DNA from: a virus
Strand: one strand, 5' to 3'
Length of the DNA stretch: 22,167 nt
Virus record (IMG/VR): IMGVR_UViG_3300035703_000428
Coordinates: 1 to 22,167 of that record
The notes beneath the pieces were generated by a model that saw nothing but the letters and a program-made list of their open reading frames with translations, made no database searches and had not been told where the DNA came from. This document shows positions 1 to 6,839 of the stretch, piece by piece; the stretch's first letter is position 1, and every line of letters starts with the position of its first letter. The position numbers and the translations under genes were made by a program.

Positions 1-1
1 A

Positions 2-1723
2 GCTACTGCCACCACGCTGGGCAAAGACAGCTCCGGCAACGGCAACAACTGGACGCCCAACAACCTATCCGTCACCGCTGGTGCAGGCAACGACAGCCTC
101 GTAGACGTTCCCACTAATGGCAGCGAGGTTGATACGGGAAGTGGGGGGCAGGTAAGGGGAAATTATGCGACACTGAATCCACTGGATTGGTTTGTATCCT
201 CTGGCACTCTCTCCGAAGGAAATCTTAAATGGGTTTCTCAGACTACTGGCGACTTTGCTAACCGTGCAACAATCGCAGTTAGAACGGGGAAGTGGTATTG
301 GGAAATTACCGCTGACAGCGTTGGGGCTGGAGGATGCCAAGTGGGAATTGCAAAGACTTCAACGTATTCACAGTCATCCGGCCTCGCTCTTTACCAGGCG
401 AACAACGGGAACAAGGTCATTGACAACTCATCAACAAGCTATGGAGCAACTTGGGTTACGGGTGATGTAATCGGTGTTGCCTACGATGCGGACGCTGGAA
501 AGATTACTTTCTACAAGAACAATTCTTCGCAGGGAGAAATTACATTGTCTGGCTACGCGGGGATAGATGTCTCTCCCGTCGTCTGGGATGCTTCAAGCCT
601 TGCATTCACACTTACACTCAACTTCGGCCAACGCCCCTTCGCCTACACCGCCCCCAGCGGCTTCAAGGCGCTCTGCACGGCAAACCTGCCCGCCCCAGTA
701 GTCACGAAGCCTTCGACGGTGATGGATGTGAAGCTCTACACGGGCAATGGTGGGACGCAGACTATTTCGGGGTTGGGGTTTAGCCCCGACTTTTTATGGT
801 TCAAGGCAAGAAGCATTGCGTATAGTCACGCTTTGTATGACACGGTGCGCGGCTACACAAAGAGTTTGGTCAGCAATTCAACTGTCGCAGAAGGGACTGA
901 AGCCGGAGGATTGTCGGCCTTTAATAGTGATGGGTTTAGCTTGAACGGTGAAAACACCGTTTATGGTTCCACTAACACAAACGGTCAGACTTACGTCGCC
1001 TGGGCCTGGGACGCCGGCAGCTCCACCGTCACGAACACATCAGGCTCCATCACTTCTAGTGTCAGGGCTAACGCAACGGCGGGGTTCTCGATTGTTACTT
1101 GGACGGGTACAGGTGCTAGCGGAGGAACTATTGGTCATGGGTTAAACGCTGTCCCTGAGTTCATGATTTGCAAGTCAAGGACGATTGCCTATGGATGGGT
1201 TATTTACCACAAGTCACTCGGTGGCCTTGCTAAATACTTGCTCTTTGATACCGATGCTGCCGGCACTTTGGCTAACTATTGGGGTACTACAGCTTTCACC
1301 AGTAGTGTCTTTAACGCATCTCCCTATGCAACATCTGGAGCTAATAGCGGGAGCATGGTCGCCTACTGCTTCGCCCCAGTAGCCGGGTACTCTTCTTTCG
1401 GCAGCTACACCGGCAACGGATCGAGCGATGGTCCGTTTGTGTTTACGGGAATGCGCCCGAGGTGGATCCTCTTCAAGAAGTCGAGCGGCACTGAGAACTG
1501 GCGTTTACATGACACAGAAAGGTCAACTTACAACGCAGCTCAATCTCTTCTATTCCCGAATCTTTCCAATGCAGAAACGACAAGCTCTGAATATGCAGTT
1601 GATATATTAAGTAACGGTTTCAAAATACGCACAAACGTCGCAGGATCGTTAAACGATAGCGGTGCCACTTATGTATACGCCGCCTTCGCGGAGTCGCCAG
1701 TTAATTACTCCCGCGCCCGTTGA
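2..1723 (+). CDS. Tail fibre / receptor-binding protein with SPRY domain, 5' partial
   Basis: The reading frame is open from base 2, so the gene starts upstream of the window and about 573 residues are visible; the first internal ATG is at 341 but strong domain sequence precedes it. The first residues (KDSSGNGNNWTPNN, then DSLVDVPTNG) match a linker common in marine phage tail fibres. A SPRY/concanavalin-like domain follows: GKWYWEI, VGIAKTS, then GDVIGVAYDADAGKITFYKN. The C-terminal part holds three degenerate repeats beginning VKLYTGNGG, FSIVTWTGTG and FGSYTGNGSSDG, each followed by a P-x-[FW]-[LMI]-[LIF]-x-K step (PDFLWFK, PEFMICK, PRWILFK). The protein should sit at the virion tail tip and bind the host surface. 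It lies directly before a tail-fibre assembly gene. The phage tail-fibre assignment is firm; the receptor is unknown. Confidence 0.85.
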   Translation, partial: ATATTLGKDSSGNGNNWTPNNLSVTAGAGNDSLVDVPTNGSEVDTGSGGQVRGNYATLNPLDWFVSSGTLSEGNLKWVSQTTGDFANRATIAVRTGKWYWEITADSVGAGGCQVGIAKTSTYSQSSGLALYQANNGNKVIDNSSTSYGATWVTGDVIGVAYDADAGKITFYKNNSSQGEITLSGYAGIDVSPVVWDASSLAFTLTLNFGQRPFAYTAPSGFKALCTANLPAPVVTKPSTVMDVKLYTGNGGTQTISGLGFSPDFLWFKARSIAYSHALYDTVRGYTKSLVSNSTVAEGTEAGGLSAFNSDGFSLNGENTVYGSTNTNGQTYVAWAWDAGSSTVTNTSGSITSSVRANATAGFSIVTWTGTGASGGTIGHGLNAVPEFMICKSRTIAYGWVIYHKSLGGLAKYLLFDTDAAGTLANYWGTTAFTSSVFNASPYATSGANSGSMVAYCFAPVAGYSSFGSYTGNGSSDGPFVFTGMRPRWILFKKSSGTENWRLHDTERSTYNAAQSLLFPNLSNAETTSSEYAVDILSNGFKIRTNVAGSLNDSGATYVYAAFAESPVNYSRAR

Positions 1724-1781
1724 CCCCACAAGTGAACAAGCCTTCTCCCCCCGCTAGCCTCACCTTGGAGCCCTGACGACC

Positions 1782-2330
1782 ATGTTCATCTTCCACGGCC
1801 AACCCCTGAGCCCCGACGTGGCGTTCACCGCCACCGACAGCGATGGGCAGTTGATTCAATTCCCCGCGAATTGGCTTCGCTTATCGACGCCAGAGCAACG
1901 CGCAGCTATCGGAATCACAGAGCAGGCTGACCCCCCAGGTTGGGATCAGAGGTGGGCATGGGGCTATGACGCTGACGGTCATCTCATCTGGAAGGACCAC
2001 ACCCAACTCGTTGAGCAGTGGGTGGCCCAAACCCGCACCACCGCCGGCACGCTCCTGGTCCCGAGCGACTGGCTGGTGATCCGTGAGCAGGACAACGGCA
2101 CTGCTGTGCCGACCGAGTGGAAGGACTGGCGCCAGGCCATCCGCATGGCTACCGGCGACAAAGTGGCCGCGATTGAAGCCACCACCACCACTGAAGAGCT
2201 GGCGGCCTACATCACCGGGGCAGACTATCCGGTGTGGCCTGCGGATCCAAACCAGCCGCAGCCCGAGTCTCCGGTGGAGGACACCATCTCGTTTGAAAGT
2301 GGCGTCACCAGCGGGCAGATCGTGATGTAG
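1782..2330 (+). CDS. Tail fibre assembly / tail assembly chaperone-like protein
   Basis: This 182-residue protein begins 58 bases after the fibre stop. It opens with a short beta-rich part (FIFHGQPLSP, then FPANWLRLSTPEQRAAIGITE) and a W/D-rich segment. The second half carries LLVPSDWLVIREQDNGTAVPTEWKDWRQAIR, which is the hallmark of the tail fibre assembly / phage tail assembly chaperone group (a DW-x-x-x-R step, then a P-x-x-W-x-x-[WY]-R-x-x-[IL]-R helix). The C-terminus is acidic and proline-rich. Such proteins assist folding or trimerisation of the adjacent fibre and are usually encoded right after it, as here. A TTGGAG sequence lies about 13 bases before the ATG, rather far for a ribosome binding site. 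The next gene is separated by a terminator. Confidence 0.75.
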   Translation: MFIFHGQPLSPDVAFTATDSDGQLIQFPANWLRLSTPEQRAAIGITEQADPPGWDQRWAWGYDADGHLIWKDHTQLVEQWVAQTRTTAGTLLVPSDWLVIREQDNGTAVPTEWKDWRQAIRMATGDKVAAIEATTTTEELAAYITGADYPVWPADPNQPQPESPVEDTISFESGVTSGQIVM

Positions 2331-2381
2331 GCACCTTCACTACTATGCGCTTGTTCCCGCTCTGCACTGCATCGGGCTGAA

Positions 2382-2408
2382 GGCTCCGCTACGGCGGGGC
2401 CTTTGTTT
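2382..2408 (+). terminator. Rho-independent terminator after tail genes
   Basis: An 8-bp stem GGCTCCGC / GCGGGGCC (one G-U pair) with a TACG loop is followed by TTTGTTTT. It sits 50 bases after the stop at 2330 and closes the tail-fibre transcript. Confidence 0.8.
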
Positions 2409-2441
2409 TGCCGGGCAACTTAGAGCAACTGCTCGGCCATC

Positions 2442-2615
2442 ATGACGCCAGAGGAACTTGCGGGCCTAGCCATTGCCTTACTGGCTGGCTCCGAGCTGCT
2501 CAGCTACATCCCTGGCGTCAAAGCCAACGGTTGGGTGCAACTGGTGCTGGCAGCCCTTCGGGGTATCGCCGCCGCTGCTCAGGTTGAGCAAAACAACAAG
2601 CGCAAGCGCCGCTGA
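2442..2615 (+). CDS. Small membrane-associated phage protein (57 aa), lysis-cassette position
   Basis: The ORF starts at ATG 2442 and stops at TGA 2613-2615. The N-terminus (MTPEELAGLAIALLAGSELL) is a hydrophobic helix; SYIPGVKANGWVQLVLAALRGIA is a second amphipathic or hydrophobic helix, and the tail is strongly basic (NNKRKRR). Similar small proteins with a 'GSELLSYIP..KANGWVQL' pattern recur in picocyanobacterial phages next to lysis or tail genes, from memory rather than a search. Two hydrophobic segments with a charged tail and a place just before the endolysin would suit a holin, but no experiment links this family to that role. Three bases separate it from the next ATG. It is too short to be found by a 60-codon cutoff. 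Confidence 0.6.
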   Translation: MTPEELAGLAIALLAGSELLSYIPGVKANGWVQLVLAALRGIAAAAQVEQNNKRKRR

Positions 2616-2618
2616 GTC

Positions 2619-2861
2619 ATGGTCGAAATCGTCGCTGCTTTGGCAGGTGCTGTCCTAGCCATTGGGGCAGGCGGCGTTGGTTCCTTTATGCGCAAAGACG
2701 AGGAAGCCTCAAAGGCTGTGATCCGCCTGACCGCCGCTGTGGAGCACATTGCTGGTGAAGTCAGCCTGCTGCGCACAGAGATCAAGGAAGACCGGCAAGA
2801 GCTATACCCCCGCCTCAACGCGATTGAACAGCGCCTGGCTGTGCTGGAGACCAAGATATGA
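2619..2861 (+). CDS. Single-TM coiled-coil protein, holin/spanin-like candidate (80 aa)
   Basis: The first 24 residues (VEIVAALAGAVLAIGAGGVGSF) form one glycine-rich transmembrane segment or uncleaved signal anchor. The remainder is a charged coiled coil: VIRLTAAVEHIAGEVSLLRTEIKEDRQELYPRLNAIEQRLAVLETKI. The layout (N-terminal anchor, long helix, about 80 residues) resembles small phage lysis-cassette membrane proteins. The stop overlaps the endolysin start by four bases (ATGA), so the two are probably translationally coupled. No family name can be assigned from the sequence; holin, holin-associated protein or inner-membrane spanin-like are all possible. Confidence 0.55.
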   Translation: MVEIVAALAGAVLAIGAGGVGSFMRKDEEASKAVIRLTAAVEHIAGEVSLLRTEIKEDRQELYPRLNAIEQRLAVLETKI

Positions 2862-4039
2862 GCATCATTCAGCTGCGCGATGCGGCGAAGCACTTCAAGC
2901 AGCTGCCTCATCAACTCGCCGCTTGGGACTGGCTGCAGGAACACCTAGACGCTGACACGCTCAAGCAGTTCGCGGAGCTATATCGCGCGGATCCGGCGAT
3001 CAAGCAACCGCTGCCGCCGACCTGGCTGGCACCAAGTCTGAAGATCATCCGCGAGTTTGAAGGCTGCAAGCTGGAGGCCTACCGCTGTCCAGCTGGTGTG
3101 CCCACCATCGGCTGGGGCACCACACGGCTGATGGATACGCCGGTGCGCATGGGCGACAAGATCAGTCAGGCCCTAGCGGATGAGCTGCTGCAAAACGAGG
3201 TAGAGAACCTCTTCGGCCCTGGCGTGCTGCACCTGCTGCCGCTGGCCAAGCAATGGAAGCCCAATCAGGTTGGGGCCATCATCAGCTTTGCCTACAACCT
3301 CGGCCTTGGTGCTTTAGAGGATTCCACGCTGCGCAAGCGGCTGCTGGCTGGGGAAGACCCCTGCACTGTCGTGCGGGAAGAACTGCCGCGCTGGGTGCAT
3401 GCCGGCGAAGCTGTGCTGGCCGGGCTAGAGCGGCGCCGCGCTGCGGAGGTGGCCCTGTTCTGCGGTGATCAGCGTTTGGGCGTGCCTGCACAGCAGAAGC
3501 CCAACACACCGTTGAAGGTGCCCTACTACAGCCAACGCGATTCCACGGTGGCGGGCCAGGCCAACCGGATGTGCTTCTCCAGTAGTTGCGCCATGCTCGT
3601 CTCCTTCCTGCGGCCGGGTGTGATCACCGGTCCTGCGGCCGACGACCAATACCTCAAGACGGTGCAGCGCTTTGGCGATACCACCGACGTGAATGCACAG
3701 CTCAAGGCACTAGCGCACTACGGCATCAAGGCTCGCTTCAAGCAAGACGCCGGTTGGGATGACCTGCAGCAGCAGATTGCACGTTCGGTGCCGGTCCCCT
3801 GCGGATTCCTGCATCACGGCACCAGCGCCAAGCCCACTGGCGGCGGCCATTGGCTCACCGTGATCGGCATCACCAAAGGTCACGTCATCGTCAATGATCC
3901 CTTTGGCGAGCTGGACGTGGTGCGCGGCACCTACCTCAACAGCAAAGGTTCAGGGTTGCCCTACAGCAAGGCGAACTGGGGGCCACGGTGGCTGGTGGAA
4001 GGACCGCGTTCCGGCTGGTGCATCATCGCCGAGCCATGA
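2858..4039 (+). CDS. Two-domain endolysin: GH24 lysozyme plus C39-like cysteine peptidase
   Basis: Residues about 60-202 form a T4/P22-type lysozyme. The catalytic pattern is E68 (REFEG), C77 in the position of T4 Asp20, and T83 (PTIGWG), spaced as in T4 lysozyme E11/D20/T26; the Cys variant is known in lambdoid-type phage lysozymes. It should cleave the MurNAc-GlcNAc bond of peptidoglycan. Residues about 220-393 look like the C39_2 peptidase fold: Q226, C239 in NRMCFSSSCAML, H331 in GGHWLTVIGI and D347 in VNDPFGE form a credible Cys-His-Asp triad. Residues 1-55 are a helical N-terminal segment with no motif I recognise. No signal peptide is visible, so release would need a holin. The gene overlaps both neighbours by ATGA. 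Confidence 0.85.
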   Translation: MSIIQLRDAAKHFKQLPHQLAAWDWLQEHLDADTLKQFAELYRADPAIKQPLPPTWLAPSLKIIREFEGCKLEAYRCPAGVPTIGWGTTRLMDTPVRMGDKISQALADELLQNEVENLFGPGVLHLLPLAKQWKPNQVGAIISFAYNLGLGALEDSTLRKRLLAGEDPCTVVREELPRWVHAGEAVLAGLERRRAAEVALFCGDQRLGVPAQQKPNTPLKVPYYSQRDSTVAGQANRMCFSSSCAMLVSFLRPGVITGPAADDQYLKTVQRFGDTTDVNAQLKALAHYGIKARFKQDAGWDDLQQQIARSVPVPCGFLHHGTSAKPTGGGHWLTVIGITKGHVIVNDPFGELDVVRGTYLNSKGSGLPYSKANWGPRWLVEGPRSGWCIIAEP

Positions 4040-4221
4040 GGAACGTGAACATCAGCCAGCGCATTCAACCTGGCCTGTGGAAGGTCCACCGCAAAGACAC
4101 CGGCGTGGTGGTGTGGATGGCGATGGCCAACGGCATCACCTACCTCAGCTATCACGAGGAGCAAACCCGCCTCTGGCTTAGCCGTGAGCTAGACGATCCA
4201 GAACCGCTGGAGGCGGCATGA
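4036..4221 (+). CDS. Small hypothetical protein after endolysin (61 aa)
   Basis: The ATG at 4036 overlaps the endolysin stop (ATGA), which favours this start over an upstream in-frame one at 3988 that would lie inside the endolysin. The protein reads MRNVNISQRIQPGLWKVHRKDTGVVVWMAMANG, then a short helix (HEEQTRLWLSREL) and an acidic tail. It appears to be a small beta-strand plus helix fold with no membrane segment. I do not recognise a family. It is the last gene of the rightward late unit. Confidence 0.6.
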   Translation: MRNVNISQRIQPGLWKVHRKDTGVVVWMAMANGITYLSYHEEQTRLWLSRELDDPEPLEAA

Positions 4222-4248
4222 AAAAGCCCCCGGCATGACCACGGGGGC
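4221..4248 (-). terminator. Terminator for leftward transcription
   Basis: A perfect 7-bp stem GCCCCCG / CGGGGGC (4226-4232 with 4242-4248) has a run of five A on its left flank. On the minus strand this reads as stem followed by TTTTT, so it ends leftward transcripts coming from 4429 and beyond. It lies at the meeting point of the convergent lysis and sigma-factor units and may also slow rightward transcription. Confidence 0.75.
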
Positions 4249-4264
4249 AAGTTGAACATCCGAC

Positions 4265-4429
4265 CTAGTTTGCCGGCTTGTCATTTCTTAAGCCTTTCGC
4301 CACCATCATGCACTCAAACATCACTTCAGCTTGCCAGCGTTGTTGGTGTTCAATGCAGTAACCAAGGCCACACACCCGCCACTTGATCCCATCCTTTGTA
4401 GTGACCTGATTGATGACAGGTTCACTCAC
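4265..4429 (-). CDS. Small hypothetical ORF, leftward (54 aa)
   Basis: A GTG start (4429) and TAG stop (4265) enclose 54 codons: VSEPVINQVTTKDGIKWRVC, then GLGYCIEHQQRWQAEVMFEC and MMVAKGLRNDKPAN. It has a plausible beta strand (IKWRVC) and an aromatic-rich helix, three cysteines, and ends 17 bases before a leftward terminator. That position supports it being a real last gene of the leftward unit. No clear ribosome binding site is visible, and no function can be suggested. The rightward strand of this stretch has no convincing gene. Confidence 0.45.
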   Translation of the reverse strand: MSEPVINQVTTKDGIKWRVCGLGYCIEHQQRWQAEVMFECMMVAKGLRNDKPAN

Positions 4430-4463
4430 GGGAATACTTAGCGCAACCTTCTAGGTTCCCGTT

Positions 4464-4685
4464 ATGGCGTGGGGAGAGTGGATGGTGCCCCAGCCAGGAC
4501 CGGAGCACCTGCTCACGCTGGAACAGCAGCGGCGTGCCGTTGATGGCTACACGCTGCCGCAGGCCAAGGCCATGCTGCTGCGCTTGTGCCAGCTGTCCTT
4601 ACATCAAGACCTGATCATCCGAGGCGCTACGCGGCGGATCGCAGAGCTTGAATGCACTCTTGCCCTTGCAGACCGCCAAGCTTAA
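4464..4685 (+). CDS. Small helical protein with NblA-like pattern (73 aa)
   Basis: The core reads LLTLEQQRRAVDGYTLPQAKAML, then LRLCQLSLHQDLIIRGATRRIAELE. The spacing of 'LTLEQ ... QA..ML..L..L...D.LIR' resembles NblA, the about 60-residue helical hairpin that directs phycobilisome breakdown in cyanobacteria and is carried by some freshwater cyanophages. The NblA signature is not complete: it lacks the typical MSxEQAQ-x-[FL]-[LV] wording, having YTLPQAKAML instead. Similar small helical proteins are also common in picocyanobacteria without known function. The last 59 bases overlap the 3' end of the leftward sigma gene on the other strand. It has no visible operon partner. I am fairly sure the ORF is real and unsure of the NblA link. 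Confidence 0.5.
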   Translation: MAWGEWMVPQPGPEHLLTLEQQRRAVDGYTLPQAKAMLLRLCQLSLHQDLIIRGATRRIAELECTLALADRQA

Positions 4686-5541
4686 GCCTGAGGGTGGTCA
4701 TGGCTCGGTTGTGCATCTGCTGGGTGGCCTGACGGCTCACCTGAAGCTCGGCACCAATTTGTTCATAAGGCTTCGGCAGGCGGGTGCTGCCGAAATAACG
4801 GCTGCGGATGATGTGCTGGTGCTCGGGGGTCAGATCGTTGATGGCTTCATGCAGAGCATCACTGAACTCTTGCAAGTCATCAAGTTGTCCATCGGTGCTG
4901 CGCGGATCAGCCACCACATCCATAAAGTCGCCGTACTTCTCCCCGCCTGGCATCTTCTGATCCAGGCTCAAGACGCTGGCGTTGTGGTTGAGGTAGCCGA
5001 GCAGCGTTTGCTTCTGGATCCCGCAATGCTTGGCTACATCGGCCAGCGGTGGCAGCTTGCCATGCTCTCGCAGGTGCAGCTGCATGTAGTCCATCGCTTT
5101 GCGCAGCTGATCATTGGCCTGCATCGGCAGGTGGATGATGCGGCTGTGGCGGTTGATCGCCCGCGTGATGCCCTGGCGAATCCACCAGTAGCAATAGGTG
5201 CTGAACTTGTAGCCCAGCGCCGGCTCAAACTTCAGGATGGCTGAATCCAAGCCAATCAGACCCTCTTGGATCAGGTCTTCAAGGGTCAGCGTGCCGCTGT
5301 ACTTCTTGTATTTGCCGGCCACATTGACGGCTAGGCGAATGTTGGAGAGAAAAAAGCGATCACGAGCGCGGCGCCCTTTGTTGATGATGCCCTTCTGCTG
5401 TTTGGTCGGCTTATCAGGGTCACCGATGGCAAGCCAGGCCTGCACCTGACGGGCCAGGGTGATCTCTTCGGCAGCCGTGAGCAGGGGATAGCGGCGCGAG
5501 TGCTGGATGATCCAATCGACGGAAGTGCCAGGCGTAGCCAT
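4627..5541 (-). CDS. Primary-type RNA polymerase sigma-70 factor (group 2-like)
   Basis: The 304-residue protein has region 1.2 at about 7-34 (VDWIIQHSRRYPLLTAAEEITLARQVQ), region 2 at 60-140 with the core-binding DLIQEGLIGLDSAILKF and the -10-reading helix YCYWWIRQGITRAINRHSRIIHLP, a shorter region 3 at 146-200, and a region 4 helix-turn-helix at 255-287 (KPYEQIGAELQVSRQATQQ). The 'RYPLLTAAEEI' wording is typical of cyanobacterial group 1/2 sigma factors, and no long N-terminal acidic region 1.1 is present. It should redirect host RNA polymerase to standard -35/-10 promoters. It lies 132 bases beyond the dCTP deaminase gene in the leftward unit. No good ribosome binding site precedes the ATG. 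A sigma-70 of this class in a phage is unusual. Confidence 0.9.
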   Translation of the reverse strand: MATPGTSVDWIIQHSRRYPLLTAAEEITLARQVQAWLAIGDPDKPTKQQKGIINKGRRARDRFFLSNIRLAVNVAGKYKKYSGTLTLEDLIQEGLIGLDSAILKFEPALGYKFSTYCYWWIRQGITRAINRHSRIIHLPMQANDQLRKAMDYMQLHLREHGKLPPLADVAKHCGIQKQTLLGYLNHNASVLSLDQKMPGGEKYGDFMDVVADPRSTDGQLDDLQEFSDALHEAINDLTPEHQHIIRSRYFGSTRLPKPYEQIGAELQVSRQATQQMHNRAMTTLRLKLGGLQGQECIQALRSAA

Positions 5542-5673
5542 TGGCAGCAGTGTGGGGGAGAAATGGCTAGTGTTTGGGCCTAGACCTTTTTTCGAGGGCT
5601 AGGCGGAACCGTAGAGGCAGGCTGCGCTAAGGCCGGCACCGCGTGAGGACCGGCCACCTGCCACCTTTTTTGC
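5542..5673. other. Gap between sigma and dCTP deaminase genes, with hairpins
   Basis: This 132-base gap holds an inverted repeat GGCCGG / CCGGCC (5631-5636 with 5650-5655) and a second dyad GCCTAG ... CTAGGC around 5579-5604. On the minus strand neither is followed by a proper T-run, so termination after the deaminase gene is doubtful. I cannot pick a clear promoter for the sigma gene; read-through from the deaminase operon is possible. Confidence 0.4.
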
Positions 5674-6255
5674 TCAGACCGTGGCCAGGGTCACGGTGTG
5701 CTCTTGGTCCTGGTATTTGCCAGCGCGGTCTTCGTAGCTGACCGAGCAGGGATCGCCTTCAAAGAAGAGCAGCTGACAGATGCCCTCGTTGGCATAGATG
5801 CGGCAGTCCGCGCCGGAAGAGTTGGAAAACTCCAGGGTGAGGTGGCCGCGCCAGCCAGCTTCGGCAGGGGTCATGTTGGCGATCACACCCATACGGGCAT
5901 AGGTGGATTTGCCTAGGCAGATCACCGTGACGTTGGGCGGCACGCAGAGTTTCTCTAAGGCGACACCCAAGCCGTAGCTGTGGGCCGGCAGCACGAAGTA
6001 GCGGCCGCGCTCATCGCTCTGCAGCTCGACGTTGCGCAGGTTCTCGGGGTTGAACGCCTTGGGGTCCATGATTGTGCCGGGCACATGCTGAAACACGCGG
6101 AAATCAGCAGGTGACAGGCGGATGTCGTAGCCGTAGGAGCTGCAGCCGTAGCTCAGCACCTTGTGGCTGGCGATCTGCCGGATCAAGGTGGGTTCAAACG
6201 GCTGGATCATGCCGGCGTCAGCGCGGACGCGAATCCAGTGGTCAGCTTTGATCAC
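5674..6255 (-). CDS. dcd: dCTP deaminase (cyanobacterial type)
   Basis: The enzyme converts dCTP to dUTP, feeding dTTP synthesis. The protein from GTG 6255 is 193 residues, the normal family length, and starts VIKADHWIRVRADAGMIQPF. Diagnostic stretches are SYGCSSYGYDIRLSPADFR, the substrate-site KSTYARMGVIANMTPAEAGW, and RGHLTLEFSNSSGADCRIY, which contains the catalytic Glu. The C-terminal GKYQDQEHTVTLA is also family-typical. The GTG start is chosen over an ATG at 6294 because GGGAGG lies 7-8 bases upstream, the upstream gene stops in a GTGA overlap there, and homologues begin at this residue. As a phage gene it would enlarge the pyrimidine deoxynucleotide pool during replication. Confidence 0.9.
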   Translation of the reverse strand: MIKADHWIRVRADAGMIQPFEPTLIRQIASHKVLSYGCSSYGYDIRLSPADFRVFQHVPGTIMDPKAFNPENLRNVELQSDERGRYFVLPAHSYGLGVALEKLCVPPNVTVICLGKSTYARMGVIANMTPAEAGWRGHLTLEFSNSSGADCRIYANEGICQLLFFEGDPCSVSYEDRAGKYQDQEHTVTLATV

Positions 6256-6410
6256 AGCAGGGCCTCCCCGCGTGCTTTGCGGGCCAGCACCCATGCGGCA
6301 AACGCCACGATCAAGCTGGCGGTTTGGTTGTTGATCGGTGCCGCGTGGGGGTAGCTATCACGCCACCACTCAGCCAGTAGATCTTCAAGCGTCGGCGTTG
6401 TCGTCGTCAT
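6252..6410 (-). CDS. Small hypothetical protein (52 aa)
   Basis: ATG 6410 to TGA 6252 encodes MTTTTPTLEDLLAEWWRDSY, then PHAAPINNQTASLIVAFAAW and VLARKARGEALL. The C-terminal half is one hydrophobic helix (ASLIVAFAAWVLA) followed by basic residues, so a short membrane or amphipathic peptide is possible. Its stop overlaps the deaminase GTG start by four bases and its own start lies inside the upstream gene. This tight packing on the minus strand is the main support that it is real. No family is recognised. Confidence 0.5.
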   Translation of the reverse strand: MTTTTPTLEDLLAEWWRDSYPHAAPINNQTASLIVAFAAWVLARKARGEALL

Positions 6411-6549
6411 TGGTTTGAGTGAGAAGGCCGGTGTAGGTGGATTTGAGCGGGTGGCCGTTGGGGAGATCAGCGCGGCCGCTGGCTTCGTAGGCAGCGTCTA
6501 GGCGGTCTTGCCGCGCTTGCTGCTCAATCGGGTTGCAGTCGGGGTTCAT
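6385..6549 (-). CDS. Small hydrophilic hypothetical protein (54 aa)
   Basis: ATG 6549 overlaps the stop of the upstream gene by one base (TGATG). The product reads MNPDCNPIEQQARQDRLDAA, then YEASGRADLPNGHPLKSTYT and GLLTQTNDDDNADA. An N-terminal helix is followed by a 'DLPNGHPLKSTYTGL' loop and an acidic tail. The pattern 'YxxxGRxxxxHPxxGxYTGL' occurs in small phage proteins, but I cannot attach a function. It overlaps the next gene downstream by 26 bases. Confidence 0.5.
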   Translation of the reverse strand: MNPDCNPIEQQARQDRLDAAYEASGRADLPNGHPLKSTYTGLLTQTNDDDNADA

Positions 6550-6836
6550 CAGAAGGGCATCGAATTGGTGGATTCGGCCTTGGCCTTTTGATCGCTCACC
6601 GCTAGCAGCAGGTAGTCATTGCCGGCTTTGCTGGTGCGGGGGCGCAGGTTGGCGCGGAGCTGCACGCAGGGTTGGCCTTTGTCGTTGGCGACCGGGTTCT
6701 GCGTCAGCGCCCAGTTGTAGAGCTTTTCGATCTCTTCCACCGGCACATCCGACGATGCCCAGTAGGCGCCTTCGGCTTTCTTGTCTTGGTTGCAGGTGAA
6801 CCAAAGGGTGAAGGCATCAGGGGCGAAATCAGCCAT
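6549..6836 (-). CDS. Hypothetical protein, possible ssDNA-binding partner (95 aa)
   Basis: The protein begins MADFAPDAFTLWFTCNQDKK and continues AEGAYWASSDVPVEEIEKLYNWAL, then QLRANLRPRTSKAGNDYLLLAVSD and a tail ending in MPF. It alternates predicted beta strands (FTLWFTCN, CVQLRANLRPR, DYLLLAVSD) with one helix. A small beta-rich protein ending in a hydrophobic MPF tip, encoded in the same operon as an annealing protein, could be a single-strand DNA-binding protein, but the acidic tail typical of SSB is missing. This is inference only. The start ATG has no strong Shine-Dalgarno and lies three bases after the upstream stop. Confidence 0.5.
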   Translation of the reverse strand: MADFAPDAFTLWFTCNQDKKAEGAYWASSDVPVEEIEKLYNWALTQNPVANDKGQPCVQLRANLRPRTSKAGNDYLLLAVSDQKAKAESTNSMPF

Positions 6837-6839
6837 GAA

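Noticed and set aside
4648-5244. A 198-codon plus frame
   Set aside because: Antisense to the sigma factor gene, which is certain; the plus frame is valine/leucine-rich reverse-strand composition.
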